The notes: generated from the letters alone by a model not told the origin. Counted from the first letter of the stretch, positions 34,943 to 43,992 are shown. The stretch: DNA of 64,000 nucleotides from Fimbriimonadaceae bacterium (GCA_019638775.1 JAHBTD010000003.1:62001-126000), one strand, 5' to 3'. Numbers and translations: made by a program.

Positions 34943-36319
34943 GTGCGGCGATGGCTTCTTGCTCTTGGATTGGTCATCCTGAGTTGTATCCCCATCTATA
35001 CGATGCGGGCGTCGAGCCCCGCCCTCCTGCAAGATAGCGATACCGCTGTTCTTCTTTCCGCGATTCGTGAACGACAAGCCCCTTTGAGCTGGTTTGTTGG
35101 CGATTGGCCCCTTCAGAATCACTTTTACCGGCCCTTCTCAACCCTTAGTTTTGAGCTGGACAACCGCTTGTTTGGCGATAACGCAGCCGGGTACGGACAA
35201 ACGCAGGCGCTGCTCTGCATTGCTTGCGTTCTAGCTTTGTTTTGGTTTGTTCGAGAGCTCACCGACAAGGCTTGGATGGCGACCGCATCGGGGATGCTTT
35301 TTGCTCTGTGGCACTTTGCGTCCGTTGCATGGCTTCAAACTTTGGTCGTGGCAATGGGTGTCTTGTGCCTGTTCACTGTTCTCTTGCCAAAACGGAAACC
35401 CTTGCTGTCAGTGGTCGGGTTTCTCGTCAGTTGGACAGTCGCGGCCTTGGTCTCACCGATGGCAGATATTCCCGCTCGTGTTGTCGGCTGGCTACCTGGG
35501 CGGACGGCCTCAATCATGGCTTTGTTTGGTCTCATCGCCCTCGCCGCGTATGTCCGGTTCGAACGAACGTCTGCCCTTCGCGTGGCAGCTCCCGAGCCAT
35601 CGCCGCTTGATCCTCCTGCAACGAGGAGTACGACTTTGAAAAGCGACCCATCTCGCCGAGCTTGGCTTTGGCTGATCGTGTCAGCCATAAGCCTCTGGTT
35701 TGCACTGGGTTCTTACGAACAAGCGATTATGCTCCCCGCTTGTCTCTTGATTGTTGCCGTTGCGCTGCGGCTACGGCGCTATCGCGTGCGTTGGGCTTGG
35801 CAAAGTATCGCTTGGGGGATGTTGGTGGCTTATCTAGCCCTGCGGCAGATCATGCTCCCCAGCGACGTTTCCGGCTATCAGGCTCAACAGTTCCGGTCTG
35901 GCCCTGGCGTCTGGCTTTCGATCGGAGAATATATTTTGCCGTCAGCGATGAGCCTTTACTCCGGATTGAGGGCGGTAGGCAAAGATGTCCTCGATACGGG
36001 AGGCTTTGTCGGGGTGCTGATGGTGCTCCCTTATGCAGCGCTTCTGGGCTTGCTTTCGAATATTGCAACGATGTGGGAGGCGCGCAAAGATTGGCTCATA
36101 CCAGCGACGGCCCTGTTGCTTGCTTTCTTTTCCTTCTTGCCAATGGCGTGGCTGAAGCACTTTGACCACTATCACTATTGGCCGATGGCGTTCCGGGCAC
36201 TTCTCGCGGTGTCTCTGATGGAATTTGCGTTGAGCTCGCTTGTTAGCGCGGCGTCGCTCCCAGCGAAGCGAGCGCCTGAACGGCCCGATCCCGCACCTGG
36301 TTCGCTTCCTCGTCCGTAA
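34943..36319 (+). CDS. GT-C-like polytopic membrane protein
   Basis: 458 residues with about nine to eleven hydrophobic helices and a luminal-type first loop after helix 1 (residues 25-70) containing LQDSDTAVLLSAIRE and FYRPFSTLSFELDNRLFG. This RPF(S/T)xLSFxLD pattern is seen in bacterial relatives of GT-C glycosyltransferases (O-mannosyltransferase/TMTC-like). A likely role is transfer of a sugar from a polyprenyl carrier outside the membrane; substrate unknown. A disordered Pro/Arg tail ends inside pheT on the other strand: the last 77 bases overlap the pheT 3' end. Confidence 0.65.
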   Translation: MRRWLLALGLVILSCIPIYTMRASSPALLQDSDTAVLLSAIRERQAPLSWFVGDWPLQNHFYRPFSTLSFELDNRLFGDNAAGYGQTQALLCIACVLALFWFVRELTDKAWMATASGMLFALWHFASVAWLQTLVVAMGVLCLFTVLLPKRKPLLSVVGFLVSWTVAALVSPMADIPARVVGWLPGRTASIMALFGLIALAAYVRFERTSALRVAAPEPSPLDPPATRSTTLKSDPSRRAWLWLIVSAISLWFALGSYEQAIMLPACLLIVAVALRLRRYRVRWAWQSIAWGMLVAYLALRQIMLPSDVSGYQAQQFRSGPGVWLSIGEYILPSAMSLYSGLRAVGKDVLDTGGFVGVLMVLPYAALLGLLSNIATMWEARKDWLIPATALLLAFFSFLPMAWLKHFDHYHYWPMAFRALLAVSLMEFALSSLVSAASLPAKRAPERPDPAPGSLPRP

Positions 36320-38300
36320 AGTTTTCGCCGAGTTTGCGAAGCTGCAATGCTACAGATAGGCTATGCTGGCCTTCCGGGATTCCCGGCCCCTCATACCGAT
36401 CGAAAAGCCAAAGCTTCTCCAGCACATCTCCACAAGCCTCGCGAATGACTGTCTCAACCGACGAGAAGCCCACGGACTTGGCGATTCCAAACGACATGTC
36501 TCGACGCACTGCCGGATTGCGGCTGAACTGTTTGAGCTGGGGATCGGTGGGTTTCTCGGTCGCCAGAACGCTAAGGTCAAGCTCGCCCATGATCGTATTC
36601 GTCGGTAAGCCTACTTCGGCGGCAACATCAGGGTGGATCTGCCCGATTGTGCCAACCCACAGCTTGCCGTCGTTGACGAGCACTCCAGATTGGCGAGTCG
36701 GATGGAAACGTCGGTCAGGGTTCTTTGGCGGTCGGAACCCGATTTCGATGCCCAGAGACTGCGCTATATAGTCGATGACGCCTTTGGCGCTATAAAAATC
36801 GGCCTCGGCGGGCTTGCTGCCGTGCCAGTGCCTTGCAGTGAGGGCACCGATGGAGAGGAAGCCCAACTCGGGGCTCTCATCGACTTGGACTTCTCCTTTG
36901 ATGAAAACCTGCCCGATCTCGAAAAGATGGATATCCTTCGCTCCATTGCGCTTGGCTGCGTCGGCAAGACACGGCAACACGCTATCGCGGAGGTAAGCCA
37001 TTTCCGGAGAGTGGGGATTGCGGACAGCCAGCCTATACTCGTCGCTAAAATCAAGCGGGCTGACATCGCGAAGAGCATGGCTGACAATTTCGTGGTAGCC
37101 ACACCGCAAAACAAGCTCTCGCAGTCTCATCTTGAGCTTCGTGATGCCTACCACACCGCCTTGAGTCGTGGTCCCCACCGGGAGAACGTCAGGAATTTTG
37201 TCGAAGCCGTGAACCCGTCCAATCTCTTCGACGACGTCGATTTCGCGTACGACGTCCGGCCTCCATGTCGGAATGACCACGTCGAACGGTTCGCCATCCC
37301 CGGAGATTCCAAAGCCAAGACGCTCCAAGTACCTTTTTGCGTCTTCGGCGGAGATCGGCATCCCCAGTAACTTCGTTGCCCGGCTGACCCTCACCGTTGT
37401 AGATCGCGGCTCGGGCTTACCCGGATACTCGTCGACGACACCCGGGATGATTTTTGCCGATGGCTGAATCTGCTCCAAGAGCTGAGCAAAGCGATTGAGC
37501 GCGGCAACGACGGATTCAGGATCGACGCTTCGTTCGAAGCGATACGATGCTTCCGTATTTAGATTCATCAGCTTGCGTGTTTTACGGACCGACGTGTTCA
37601 AGAAATTCGCCGACTCCAGTAGCACCACTTTCGTACTGTCTGAGACCTCAGTTTCCAAGCCACCCATCACTCCTCCCACGCCGACGGGCTTCTCCGCGTC
37701 GCAGATCATGAGCTGATTCGGTAGGAGTTCGTGTTCGACTTCATCCAAAGTGACGAGCTTCTCTCCAGGCGTTGCTTGACGGACAATTATTCGATGCCCC
37801 GCGAGTTTGTCGAAGTCGAACGCATGAAGTGGCTGTCCGAGTTCAATCATCACGTAGTTTGTGAGGTCGACGAGAAGGCTTATGGGGCGCTGTCCGCACT
37901 GACGAATGCGTTTCTGGAGCCATTCGGGCGAATCGCCGTTGTCGATACTCTCAAACAGTCGGCAGCCATAGCGGAGGCAATCGCTCGATTCAATCTTCAC
38001 CGAAGCTCTTTGAGCCGTTTCGGTTGCCGACTCGTCCACCATTTTGAAGCGGTTTTGGGCTGACTTGTAAAGGTCTGTGGCTTGGGCACTTGCGTCCTTG
38101 GCAAGGACTTCGCGAGCGAGCCCGAAGACAGAAAGGCCGTCCCCACGGTTGGAGACGACCTTGATATCCAGAACCGGATCGCCCTCAACATCCTCAATCC
38201 CTTCCAGTTCAAAGGTCGCCATGGTCAGCAGATCGCCTACCTGCTCAGCAGAAAGCGAGGTCTGCACGTAATCGTAAAGCATCGAGATCGGGAACTTCAT
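36243..38300 (-). CDS. pheT: phenylalanyl-tRNA synthetase beta subunit, short form
   Basis: 685 residues against about 790 usual. MKFPISMLYDYVQTSLSAEQVGDLLTMATFELEGIEDVEGD is followed directly by VLDIKVVSNRGDGLSVFGLAREV: the OB-fold tRNA-binding (EMAPII-like) domain normally inserted near residues 40-150 is missing. The B3/B4 editing region (SLLVDLTNYVMIELGQPLHAFDFDKL), B5 (VRVSRATKLLGMPISAEDAKRYLERLGF), the catalytic-like core and the C-terminal ferredoxin-fold anticodon-binding domain (SRNPAVRRDMSFGI) are all present. Acts with PheS, encoded 26 kb away. No obvious T-box or attenuator upstream. Confidence 0.95.
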   Translation of the reverse strand: MKFPISMLYDYVQTSLSAEQVGDLLTMATFELEGIEDVEGDPVLDIKVVSNRGDGLSVFGLAREVLAKDASAQATDLYKSAQNRFKMVDESATETAQRASVKIESSDCLRYGCRLFESIDNGDSPEWLQKRIRQCGQRPISLLVDLTNYVMIELGQPLHAFDFDKLAGHRIIVRQATPGEKLVTLDEVEHELLPNQLMICDAEKPVGVGGVMGGLETEVSDSTKVVLLESANFLNTSVRKTRKLMNLNTEASYRFERSVDPESVVAALNRFAQLLEQIQPSAKIIPGVVDEYPGKPEPRSTTVRVSRATKLLGMPISAEDAKRYLERLGFGISGDGEPFDVVIPTWRPDVVREIDVVEEIGRVHGFDKIPDVLPVGTTTQGGVVGITKLKMRLRELVLRCGYHEIVSHALRDVSPLDFSDEYRLAVRNPHSPEMAYLRDSVLPCLADAAKRNGAKDIHLFEIGQVFIKGEVQVDESPELGFLSIGALTARHWHGSKPAEADFYSAKGVIDYIAQSLGIEIGFRPPKNPDRRFHPTRQSGVLVNDGKLWVGTIGQIHPDVAAEVGLPTNTIMGELDLSVLATEKPTDPQLKQFSRNPAVRRDMSFGIAKSVGFSSVETVIREACGDVLEKLWLFDRYEGPGIPEGQHSLSVALQLRKLGENFTDEEANQVRDRAVQALASLGATPR

Positions 38301-38416
38301 GGGCTTGGCTGCGAGGCGTCTGCCAGTGTGGACCTAGCGTCGGCTATCTCGGGCTTATATTACTCAGGGCATTCCCAAGCAGACGGGGCATTTTGGTCAT
38401 CCCTGAGAGTGAGGAC

Positions 38417-39727
38417 TTAAACGCGCGAAGATTCTATCGCCAAAATCGCGGTTTGAGCTGCGCTAAGGCTGAGGTTGTTGTCAACGGGTTTGATGGCCGA
38501 GATCGGCATTTGTCCGCCATCGCTGACAAGGCGTCCGGTTACCGCAATGTACTTGGTGCCGTTCTCGCGCTCGGAGAGGTGTACGTCGTCGATGAGCAGT
38601 TGTATTCCTGGCGTGAGCCGTTCGATGGCTTTGGCAGTCGCGTGAACCACCGATTCGACGACCGATCCGCCTGCCCTTGAGTGGACGCCGGAAGCGACGT
38701 CCGGGCCGCGGCTAAGCAAAACAGTTGTCAACCCTGCGGGGTTCGCCTCGTCGGCGAACACTTCATCAACTCGAATTCCAACCTCTGGAGTTTCGACGAT
38801 TGCTTCTTCTGGAGCGGCAGCTACGGCAAATCGTGGCTCTTCGGGGACGAATCCGTTCTTGAGCTTCTTGCGGTTTAGCTTGTCAACCTGACAGTCTTGG
38901 CTGGCGAGGTTGATGAGGTTGTCCAGTGTAGCAGCGTAGTGAATGCTTTCTCGCTCTTTGCTCCTACGTCCACCCGAGACACCCATCGAGAGTGAGATGG
39001 GTTCTTCGGCGTCGCTGATGTTGATAACGCGCACACGTTCGCGCACGGCTTCGGCGAACTCTTTTGCGGTGACTTGATAGCGGACTGTCGCAAGTACGAA
39101 TTCGTCGCCACCGTAACGTACGAGCAGGTCTCGGTCTTCGTCGATGAGTTCCCGAAGGCATTCGGCAACAACTTGAAGAACGCGGTCGCCTACGATGTGT
39201 CCGAACTTCTTGTTATACAGACCGAAGTCGTCGATATCGAGGAAGATGATGGTCAGCTCTTCGCTTTCTTTGAGGCGATCAATTCCCCAGTCACGGAGCC
39301 GGTCGCTCCAGGACAGGCCGGTAATCGGGTCCCACGTCCGGAGCAGTTCCTTGAGGAGCATTGTGGCAGTTGCTATACCAAGGTACTTTTCGCCAGCGAC
39401 AACAGGGGCAGAATCGAGATTCTGGGTATGGAATTCTTCGGCGAGACGCCGGATAGTCATCTCGCTATGTACGACGAAACCCGTGGGTCGCATGTAGTCG
39501 CTTACCTTTGCAAGTTCTGGGACATCTGCAGGTATATCATACAGCGAAAGAGCCCCGACGAGACGAACTCCGTCGAGGACAGCAATGGTACGCATATTGT
39601 GCCCTTGCAGCAGCAGCCTAGCGCTCGATATTAGGCTATCTGGATTGACCCAGACTGGCAAGAGCTTGAGCTCAGAAACGAGTTTCAATGCCGCACTTTT
39701 TTCTGTACTAAACCCAGATGAGCCCAC
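38417..39727 (-). CDS. CBS-pair diguanylate cyclase with unrecognised C-terminal domain
   Basis: 436 residues. Residues 15-130 form two CBS motifs (VNPDSLISSARLLLQGHNMRTIAVLD; VVHSEMTIRRLAEEFHTQNLDSAPVV) that usually bind adenine nucleotides. A GGDEF domain follows (DPITGL at 133; DIDDFGLYNKKFGHIVGD; GGDEF at 206-210), so it should make cyclic di-GMP. The residues where the RxxD inhibitory site belongs read EDRD, so product inhibition may be absent. After an acidic linker, residues 320-436 form an alpha/beta domain (ASGVHSRAGGSVVESVV; IAVTGRLVSDGG) I cannot place. GTG start four bases after TACCTT. Confidence 0.85.
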   Translation of the reverse strand: MGSSGFSTEKSAALKLVSELKLLPVWVNPDSLISSARLLLQGHNMRTIAVLDGVRLVGALSLYDIPADVPELAKVSDYMRPTGFVVHSEMTIRRLAEEFHTQNLDSAPVVAGEKYLGIATATMLLKELLRTWDPITGLSWSDRLRDWGIDRLKESEELTIIFLDIDDFGLYNKKFGHIVGDRVLQVVAECLRELIDEDRDLLVRYGGDEFVLATVRYQVTAKEFAEAVRERVRVINISDAEEPISLSMGVSGGRRSKERESIHYAATLDNLINLASQDCQVDKLNRKKLKNGFVPEEPRFAVAAAPEEAIVETPEVGIRVDEVFADEANPAGLTTVLLSRGPDVASGVHSRAGGSVVESVVHATAKAIERLTPGIQLLIDDVHLSERENGTKYIAVTGRLVSDGGQMPISAIKPVDNNLSLSAAQTAILAIESSRV

Positions 39728-39731
39728 AAAG

Positions 39732-39737
39732 AAGGTA
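39732..39737 (-). promoter_or_regulatory. -10-like TACCTT of the GGDEF gene
   Basis: On the minus strand TACCTT, CTTT, GTG at 39727: a four-base gap, the shortest in the set, so less certain. Confidence 0.35.
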
Positions 39738-39854
39738 CCTCGAGAAGTCGTACAAACCGCCCAAAGAACGACCCTCTCAGACTCAAATAATAAACTACGC
39801 TTGCGTTATAACACGAAAATCGCGACCATACGAACGTTAGAATTGCCGGGTTTG

Positions 39855-40862
39855 CTATCTTTCAAGCTGAACGACTAACTCTCTGCTGGCCCGTTCGAGC
39901 CACTTTTGCTCAGCAGGATCGACGAGTAAACGACCAGAAAAGGCCTTCGCCCCAGCATAGGCGGCCGAAGGTTCGATTCGCATGGAACGCGCGGCATCCT
40001 CTTCGTTGAGGCAGGCAATTTTTAGCATCAAATACAGCGCAAGTTGGTCCGCCTCACGCTCCGAATCCATTTGGGACTTAGCGGATGAAACGATCGCATC
40101 GGCGAGATCCCAGTTCGGACAATCCGAGAAATAGGGGTTGAGCAGACCGCACGCGCGTATGACCTCGGCGTCGGAGAGCCAACGATTGCCGCTTAGCTTG
40201 AGGCGATTCAACGCTCCTTCGTAGGATCTGCCGTTGACGTCAAGCTTGCCGGCAAGTATGTTGCGCAGCGTGTCAGAAAGGACAAGCCCCTCCCGCTTTG
40301 CCATTGCATCGACGATAACCTGTCGCTCGGCCTTCTCCGGTTGACGAATGGAGGCAACTTGCCACTCTCGTAGGTTAGGGATCACTTGGGAGAAGTTGGC
40401 GGGGAGGCGCTCGCCGGTCAAACTAAGGAGAGTTGGCCACCCTGCCCTCAAGCGCCGCTCCAGCGCAAGCCGCAATTGCAAGCGCTGCCGAGTAAGGGAT
40501 AGGCAATCCTGAACGTGATCGAGAATCAACGGCGTGGATTGCATTCTCGACCAAAAGCCGGTGACCCACTCTGACGCGGAGAGAACGTGTACGTTCGAAC
40601 CTGGGAAGAGTTTGCGGTGGTGCATTGCCGCCGATTCGAGAAGGTGCGTCTTTCCCCACCCGCTTTGCCCGTGAAGAACGACAAAAGGGTTGAGTCCGTT
40701 TGCAAAAAGCAGAGCGGCCTCCACGGCGTCGACGTTCGAGGGCAGGACCGAGAAAGTTCTGAAGCCGTTCCGATCTGCGTTAAAGAGCACTTCGGACAGT
40801 CGCAACGGGGAAACATCTTGTTTTTTGGGACGCTCTTGAATCGTGGAATATGCGGTCATCAT
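39855..40862 (-). CDS. DnaA-like AAA+ ATPase (paralogue, divergent)
   Basis: 335 residues from the ATG at 40862. The core resembles DnaA domain III: NADRNGFRTFSVLPSNVDAVEAAL (as in DnaA FVVGPSN), Walker A GQSGWGKTHLL (about 65-72; DnaA has GGVGLGKTHLL), and a Walker B LILDHVQD where DnaA has LxIDDIQ, so the second Asp is His. The C-terminal helices (MDSEREADQLALYLMLKIACLNEEDAARSM) recall domain IV, but the DNA-binding signature of DnaA (GRDHTTV) is not present. It may be a Hda-like regulator of initiation or an unrelated recruiter. Upstream in-frame start at 40895 is less likely. Confidence 0.72.
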   Translation of the reverse strand: MMTAYSTIQERPKKQDVSPLRLSEVLFNADRNGFRTFSVLPSNVDAVEAALLFANGLNPFVVLHGQSGWGKTHLLESAAMHHRKLFPGSNVHVLSASEWVTGFWSRMQSTPLILDHVQDCLSLTRQRLQLRLALERRLRAGWPTLLSLTGERLPANFSQVIPNLREWQVASIRQPEKAERQVIVDAMAKREGLVLSDTLRNILAGKLDVNGRSYEGALNRLKLSGNRWLSDAEVIRACGLLNPYFSDCPNWDLADAIVSSAKSQMDSEREADQLALYLMLKIACLNEEDAARSMRIEPSAAYAGAKAFSGRLLVDPAEQKWLERASRELVVQLER

Positions 40863-41054
40863 ACTGCTCTGCCATCCCGAGGGTCGGCTAGTCAAGAGGT
40901 CTCAGCGCGTGCTTTCCTCTCCCCAGATAGTGATATTACAAAACAGCCGGGGGAATCAAGAGCAGATTATCCTGAAATAGAATCCCTTTTCTGAGTGGAT
41001 AGGGCAATATTCGCTCGTTTTCTACGGTTTTTATAATAATTTGAACTATGGAAG
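40863..41054. other. AT-rich intergenic region upstream of the DnaA-like gene
   Basis: About 190 bases without a gene. The part 40930-41050 is AT-rich (TTTTTATAATAATTTG at 41025-41042 is the most extreme) and contains TTATCCTGA at about 40968, one arm of a DnaA-box-like word. It holds the promoter of the DnaA-like gene, which I cannot place exactly. Confidence 0.4.
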
Positions 41055-41080
41055 TGTGGAAAAAGACGGTCTTTTCCACA
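41055..41080. repeat. inverted TGTGGAAAA / TTTTCCACA pair
   Basis: TGTGGAAAA (41055-41063) and TTTTCCACA (41072-41080) form a perfect 9-bp inverted repeat with an eight-base spacer, touching the stop codon of the cytochrome gene. Two readings compete: a terminator hairpin for that gene (though no T-run follows), or two DnaA boxes (consensus TTATCCACA, one mismatch each) facing each other next to the DnaA-like gene. Confidence 0.6.
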
Positions 41081-42340
41081 TCAGTGCTTGATCTTCTTCC
41101 AGTAGCTCTCAAAATCAAAATTCGGGCTGTGCTCCGGAACATGACACTTGGCGCATGATTTCTCGCCAACCTTGCCCATCTTAAAGAACTCTGGCTTAAG
41201 CGAGTGTTTATCGCCAGGACCGTGGCAGCTCTCACAGCCCACGTTTGCAAGCTGGGGGGTCTCTTTGAGCGATCGGAAGCCAAGTGTGCTCTCCAGGCCA
41301 ACCACGTGGCAAGAAACACAATCTGGGTCACGGCCATGGTTTTCGTCTTCGAGTGTTTTAAGCGCTCCGGCGTGCTTGGACGACTTCCAAACTTTGAGCG
41401 CTTCGCCATGACACGATCCGCACTTGGCATTCCCTGAGAATGCGTCTGTCTTGATGCGCGGCAGCTTATCGAGCAGCTTTTCGTCGGCGACGCGGGTCAG
41501 GTAGTCGTCATAGATCGACTTCACCTTCTTGTCGTCGTCGTAGTGGGGTTCTAGTTTGACGGCAGCATAGCCCGTCCACTTGCCCCCGGTGTAGAGGAGG
41601 CGGATCACGTGTTTGCCTTTTTCTCCAGGGGAGGCTATCGCTGTCGTGCCCACGTATTCGAGCGCTTGGGGAGGGTTGCTGCCACTGCGGTACTGAATCA
41701 ATCGGAGTTTTGGAAATCGTTTCGCGATATCTACAGCTACATCTCTCCCGGCCTGCAGCATGAGAATAGGCTGCAGACCGGCCCGCTCTGCCTCATTCAG
41801 CAGGTTTGTTATTGCGGTGTCTACTCCGATGGCCTTTTCTCGAAGAGCCGATGCCATCGAATCCGCTCGAGGGTCAACAGCCCCTATCAGAAACGGCCCT
41901 TTTGGAATGGTCTGAGGGACGTTGAAAGTTGACGATGTAGCGATGGATGACGTGACCAGCCGATCGTCGGAGAGCTGCTGCATTGCAAGGAGCATCCCCG
42001 GTCCAAGCTGGCTTTCTGGGAAGGAGTAGTGAATTGCCGTTGCGTTCATCGCTTTGAGCGTTTCGGCGAGAGCTTCTGCCTTGAGCTCATCTTGCCGACT
42101 GTGCCCGTGGACAAATGCGCCATTTTCGAGATACATCCCTTGGCGTTCGCCAATGAGTGAGCGTACAGCGGTCGCCCTTCGCGTTATTCCGCCTGACATC
42201 GGCTTCGTGCAGCCGCATGGCGAGAGGTAGCCATCGGTATCGCCACCCAACACGACGACAAAGGGCGTGTCCGGCTTTGCCTGAATCGCCCAGCCTCCAG
42301 CAATTGTGGTCAGGGCTGCAAGCAACCCCCATAGTTTCAT
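41081..42340 (-). CDS. tetraheme cytochrome c with phosphoesterase-like N-terminal half
   Basis: 419 residues. Signal peptide, then a region like the N terminus of secreted 5'-nucleotidases (VVVLGGDTDGYLSPCGCTKPMSGGITRRAT), with the conserved SPCGC that in related proteins precedes cytochrome c554-type modules. The C-terminal part has four CxxCH heme sites: CGSCH, CVSCH, CESCH and CAKCH, with extra His for axial ligation (SSKHAGAL; HGRDPD). A periplasmic electron carrier; partner unknown. ATG overlaps the stop of the DUF1573 gene (ATGA). Confidence 0.87.
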   Translation of the reverse strand: MKLWGLLAALTTIAGGWAIQAKPDTPFVVVLGGDTDGYLSPCGCTKPMSGGITRRATAVRSLIGERQGMYLENGAFVHGHSRQDELKAEALAETLKAMNATAIHYSFPESQLGPGMLLAMQQLSDDRLVTSSIATSSTFNVPQTIPKGPFLIGAVDPRADSMASALREKAIGVDTAITNLLNEAERAGLQPILMLQAGRDVAVDIAKRFPKLRLIQYRSGSNPPQALEYVGTTAIASPGEKGKHVIRLLYTGGKWTGYAAVKLEPHYDDDKKVKSIYDDYLTRVADEKLLDKLPRIKTDAFSGNAKCGSCHGEALKVWKSSKHAGALKTLEDENHGRDPDCVSCHVVGLESTLGFRSLKETPQLANVGCESCHGPGDKHSLKPEFFKMGKVGEKSCAKCHVPEHSPNFDFESYWKKIKH

Positions 42341-43938
42341 CTCTGGAGGGCTCGCAGGAGGACAGTGACAACCGGCGTTTTGGGATCGTTGGTTTTCACC
42401 TTGATCGTGGCTTCAATGCGTACGTCAGGGGCCTTGCCATCGTATTGAATCGTCACTCGGTGCTCCCATTTGCCCCTAACGGGTCTGTGAGTGAAAGTTA
42501 GGAAGGGGCTATTCGATTCGATACTTAGGATTTCAAAGTCTTTCTGAGCGCTGTTGACAAGGAAACTCGCCCTTTTTGGACCTCTCGATATCTGACCAAG
42601 GTTGATCGTTTCGGGCATCGCAACGATGCCGCTTTGAACGCTGAGCTGCTGTCGCAGCACGGGCAGAGTCTTGCTCTTTGTGCTGACAACCAATGTCGTG
42701 GAGTTTCTGCCAACGTAGGTGCCGGGTTCGATGTTTACGGTGAACTTGTAACCTTTTCTCTGCTTTTTTGGCTCGTTGAGCATTGGATCGGCAAGTTCTC
42801 CCGACCAAGCTTGTGTTGTGACTGCTGCTGGGAGTCCGTCAAGGCGCACGTCTTCGGGCACGATGTCCGAACCCTCTGGGACAGTCAGGAAGACTTCCCG
42901 TGTTCCCCCCTTAGCGTCCACGTTGATGATCTCGCCGTCCGGGACAAGGAACCGATAGGCAGGGTCAACGTAAAACCGAACCTTGATCTCTCGTGTTGGG
43001 TTGTCTGGATCGTTTGTGTAAACAAGGATCGCCTTATGTTGCTCACCAATAAAATCTGCGGTCTGAACCGCCAGATGGATCAATCGCGATTGCCCGGCAT
43101 CAATGGGCTCTACCTTGGGTTGAGCCACACATCCACAGTCCGGGATCATCGAAGTCATCAAAAGGCCATGCCCGATGTTCGTGAGTTGGTAGGAGAATTC
43201 GCGAATCTGGCCTTGTGGGATCGTGCCCAGGTCGAACATCATCTTGTCAATCGTTGCTTTCGGCGGATTCCAGGAAAGCTCTTCAGATTTTGCGATGGAG
43301 GCTTTGACGAGGTCGCCTATTTCCACAAGCATTCGCGCAAGGTTCATTTCGCCGGGGTGAGGCCGCACCAAGATGGCCGTCGGGACTTCGGCTCGCGTTG
43401 TGTAGCTTCCAAAGTTTGGAGTTCGGGCAAGCCCCAAGTACAGCGCAAATCCATAAGCGACTTCGTTATGGATGTCGGTGGCCTCGCTCGGGAGTGGTGG
43501 GTCACCTCTTTCAAGTCCAATAACGACCTCTAGCCGGGGGTCCTCCGGCGAGTATCCGAAGAAGTGAACGGCAGCGGGTACCTCTTTGCTGCCTGCGATG
43601 GGGGCAAGTTTTGGCTCAAAAGTAAACTTGATATCTGGCTTCGTGCCGATCTTCATCGTGAACTGCGGCATGAACTGTCGCCACTGAGTAAACACGCGGT
43701 CTCTAGCCTCGGCAAACTCGTTGCGAAGGTGGGCAGGAACCTTGGAATCGTCCCATTGGATAACGATATTCTCCTTCGGTAAAAGCGCGGAAAGCTTTTT
43801 CGCTTCGGCAAAGTTGCGCTCTGAGGTGGCCTGGATAACGCTGCCATAGAGCTGCTGAAATTCGGCGCTTGTTCCGGCAGGAAGGGTTGGCGCAGGATTG
43901 GCGATCATCCCGACAAGGCAAAGAAGTGCGCTAAGCAT
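42337..43938 (-). CDS. DUF1573 protein with degenerate peptidase-like N-terminal domain
   Basis: 533 residues with a signal peptide. Residues 90-230 resemble a matrixin-like fold, but the zinc motif HExxH is degenerate (IHNEVAYGFALYLGLA), so it is probably not catalytic. From residue 235 come immunoglobulin-like domains: FDLGTIPQGQIREFSYQLTN and MIPDCGCVAQPKVEPIDAG are the hallmark of DUF1573, whose CGC lies in a loop. Two more Ig-like repeats follow to the end (INLGQISRGPKRASFLV). Paired by four-base overlap with the cytochrome. GAGG precedes the ATG. Confidence 0.82.
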   Translation of the reverse strand: MLSALLCLVGMIANPAPTLPAGTSAEFQQLYGSVIQATSERNFAEAKKLSALLPKENIVIQWDDSKVPAHLRNEFAEARDRVFTQWRQFMPQFTMKIGTKPDIKFTFEPKLAPIAGSKEVPAAVHFFGYSPEDPRLEVVIGLERGDPPLPSEATDIHNEVAYGFALYLGLARTPNFGSYTTRAEVPTAILVRPHPGEMNLARMLVEIGDLVKASIAKSEELSWNPPKATIDKMMFDLGTIPQGQIREFSYQLTNIGHGLLMTSMIPDCGCVAQPKVEPIDAGQSRLIHLAVQTADFIGEQHKAILVYTNDPDNPTREIKVRFYVDPAYRFLVPDGEIINVDAKGGTREVFLTVPEGSDIVPEDVRLDGLPAAVTTQAWSGELADPMLNEPKKQRKGYKFTVNIEPGTYVGRNSTTLVVSTKSKTLPVLRQQLSVQSGIVAMPETINLGQISRGPKRASFLVNSAQKDFEILSIESNSPFLTFTHRPVRGKWEHRVTIQYDGKAPDVRIEATIKVKTNDPKTPVVTVLLRALQR

Positions 43939-43986
43939 AAGTTTCGATTTTCCTCAAGAGCGTGACTATAGTTCGACGTGCAAACA

Positions 43987-43992
43987 TAGAAT
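43987..43992 (+). promoter_or_regulatory. -10 box TAGAAT of the 43998 gene, leaderless
   Basis: TAGAAT, ACGTC, ATG at 43998: a five-base gap. It favours this ATG over the in-frame upstream GTG/ATG codons. Confidence 0.5.

Noticed and set aside
43330-43500. active matrixin-type metalloprotease in the DUF1573 protein
   Set aside because: The zinc-binding HExxH is replaced by HNEVAYG, so catalysis is unlikely.
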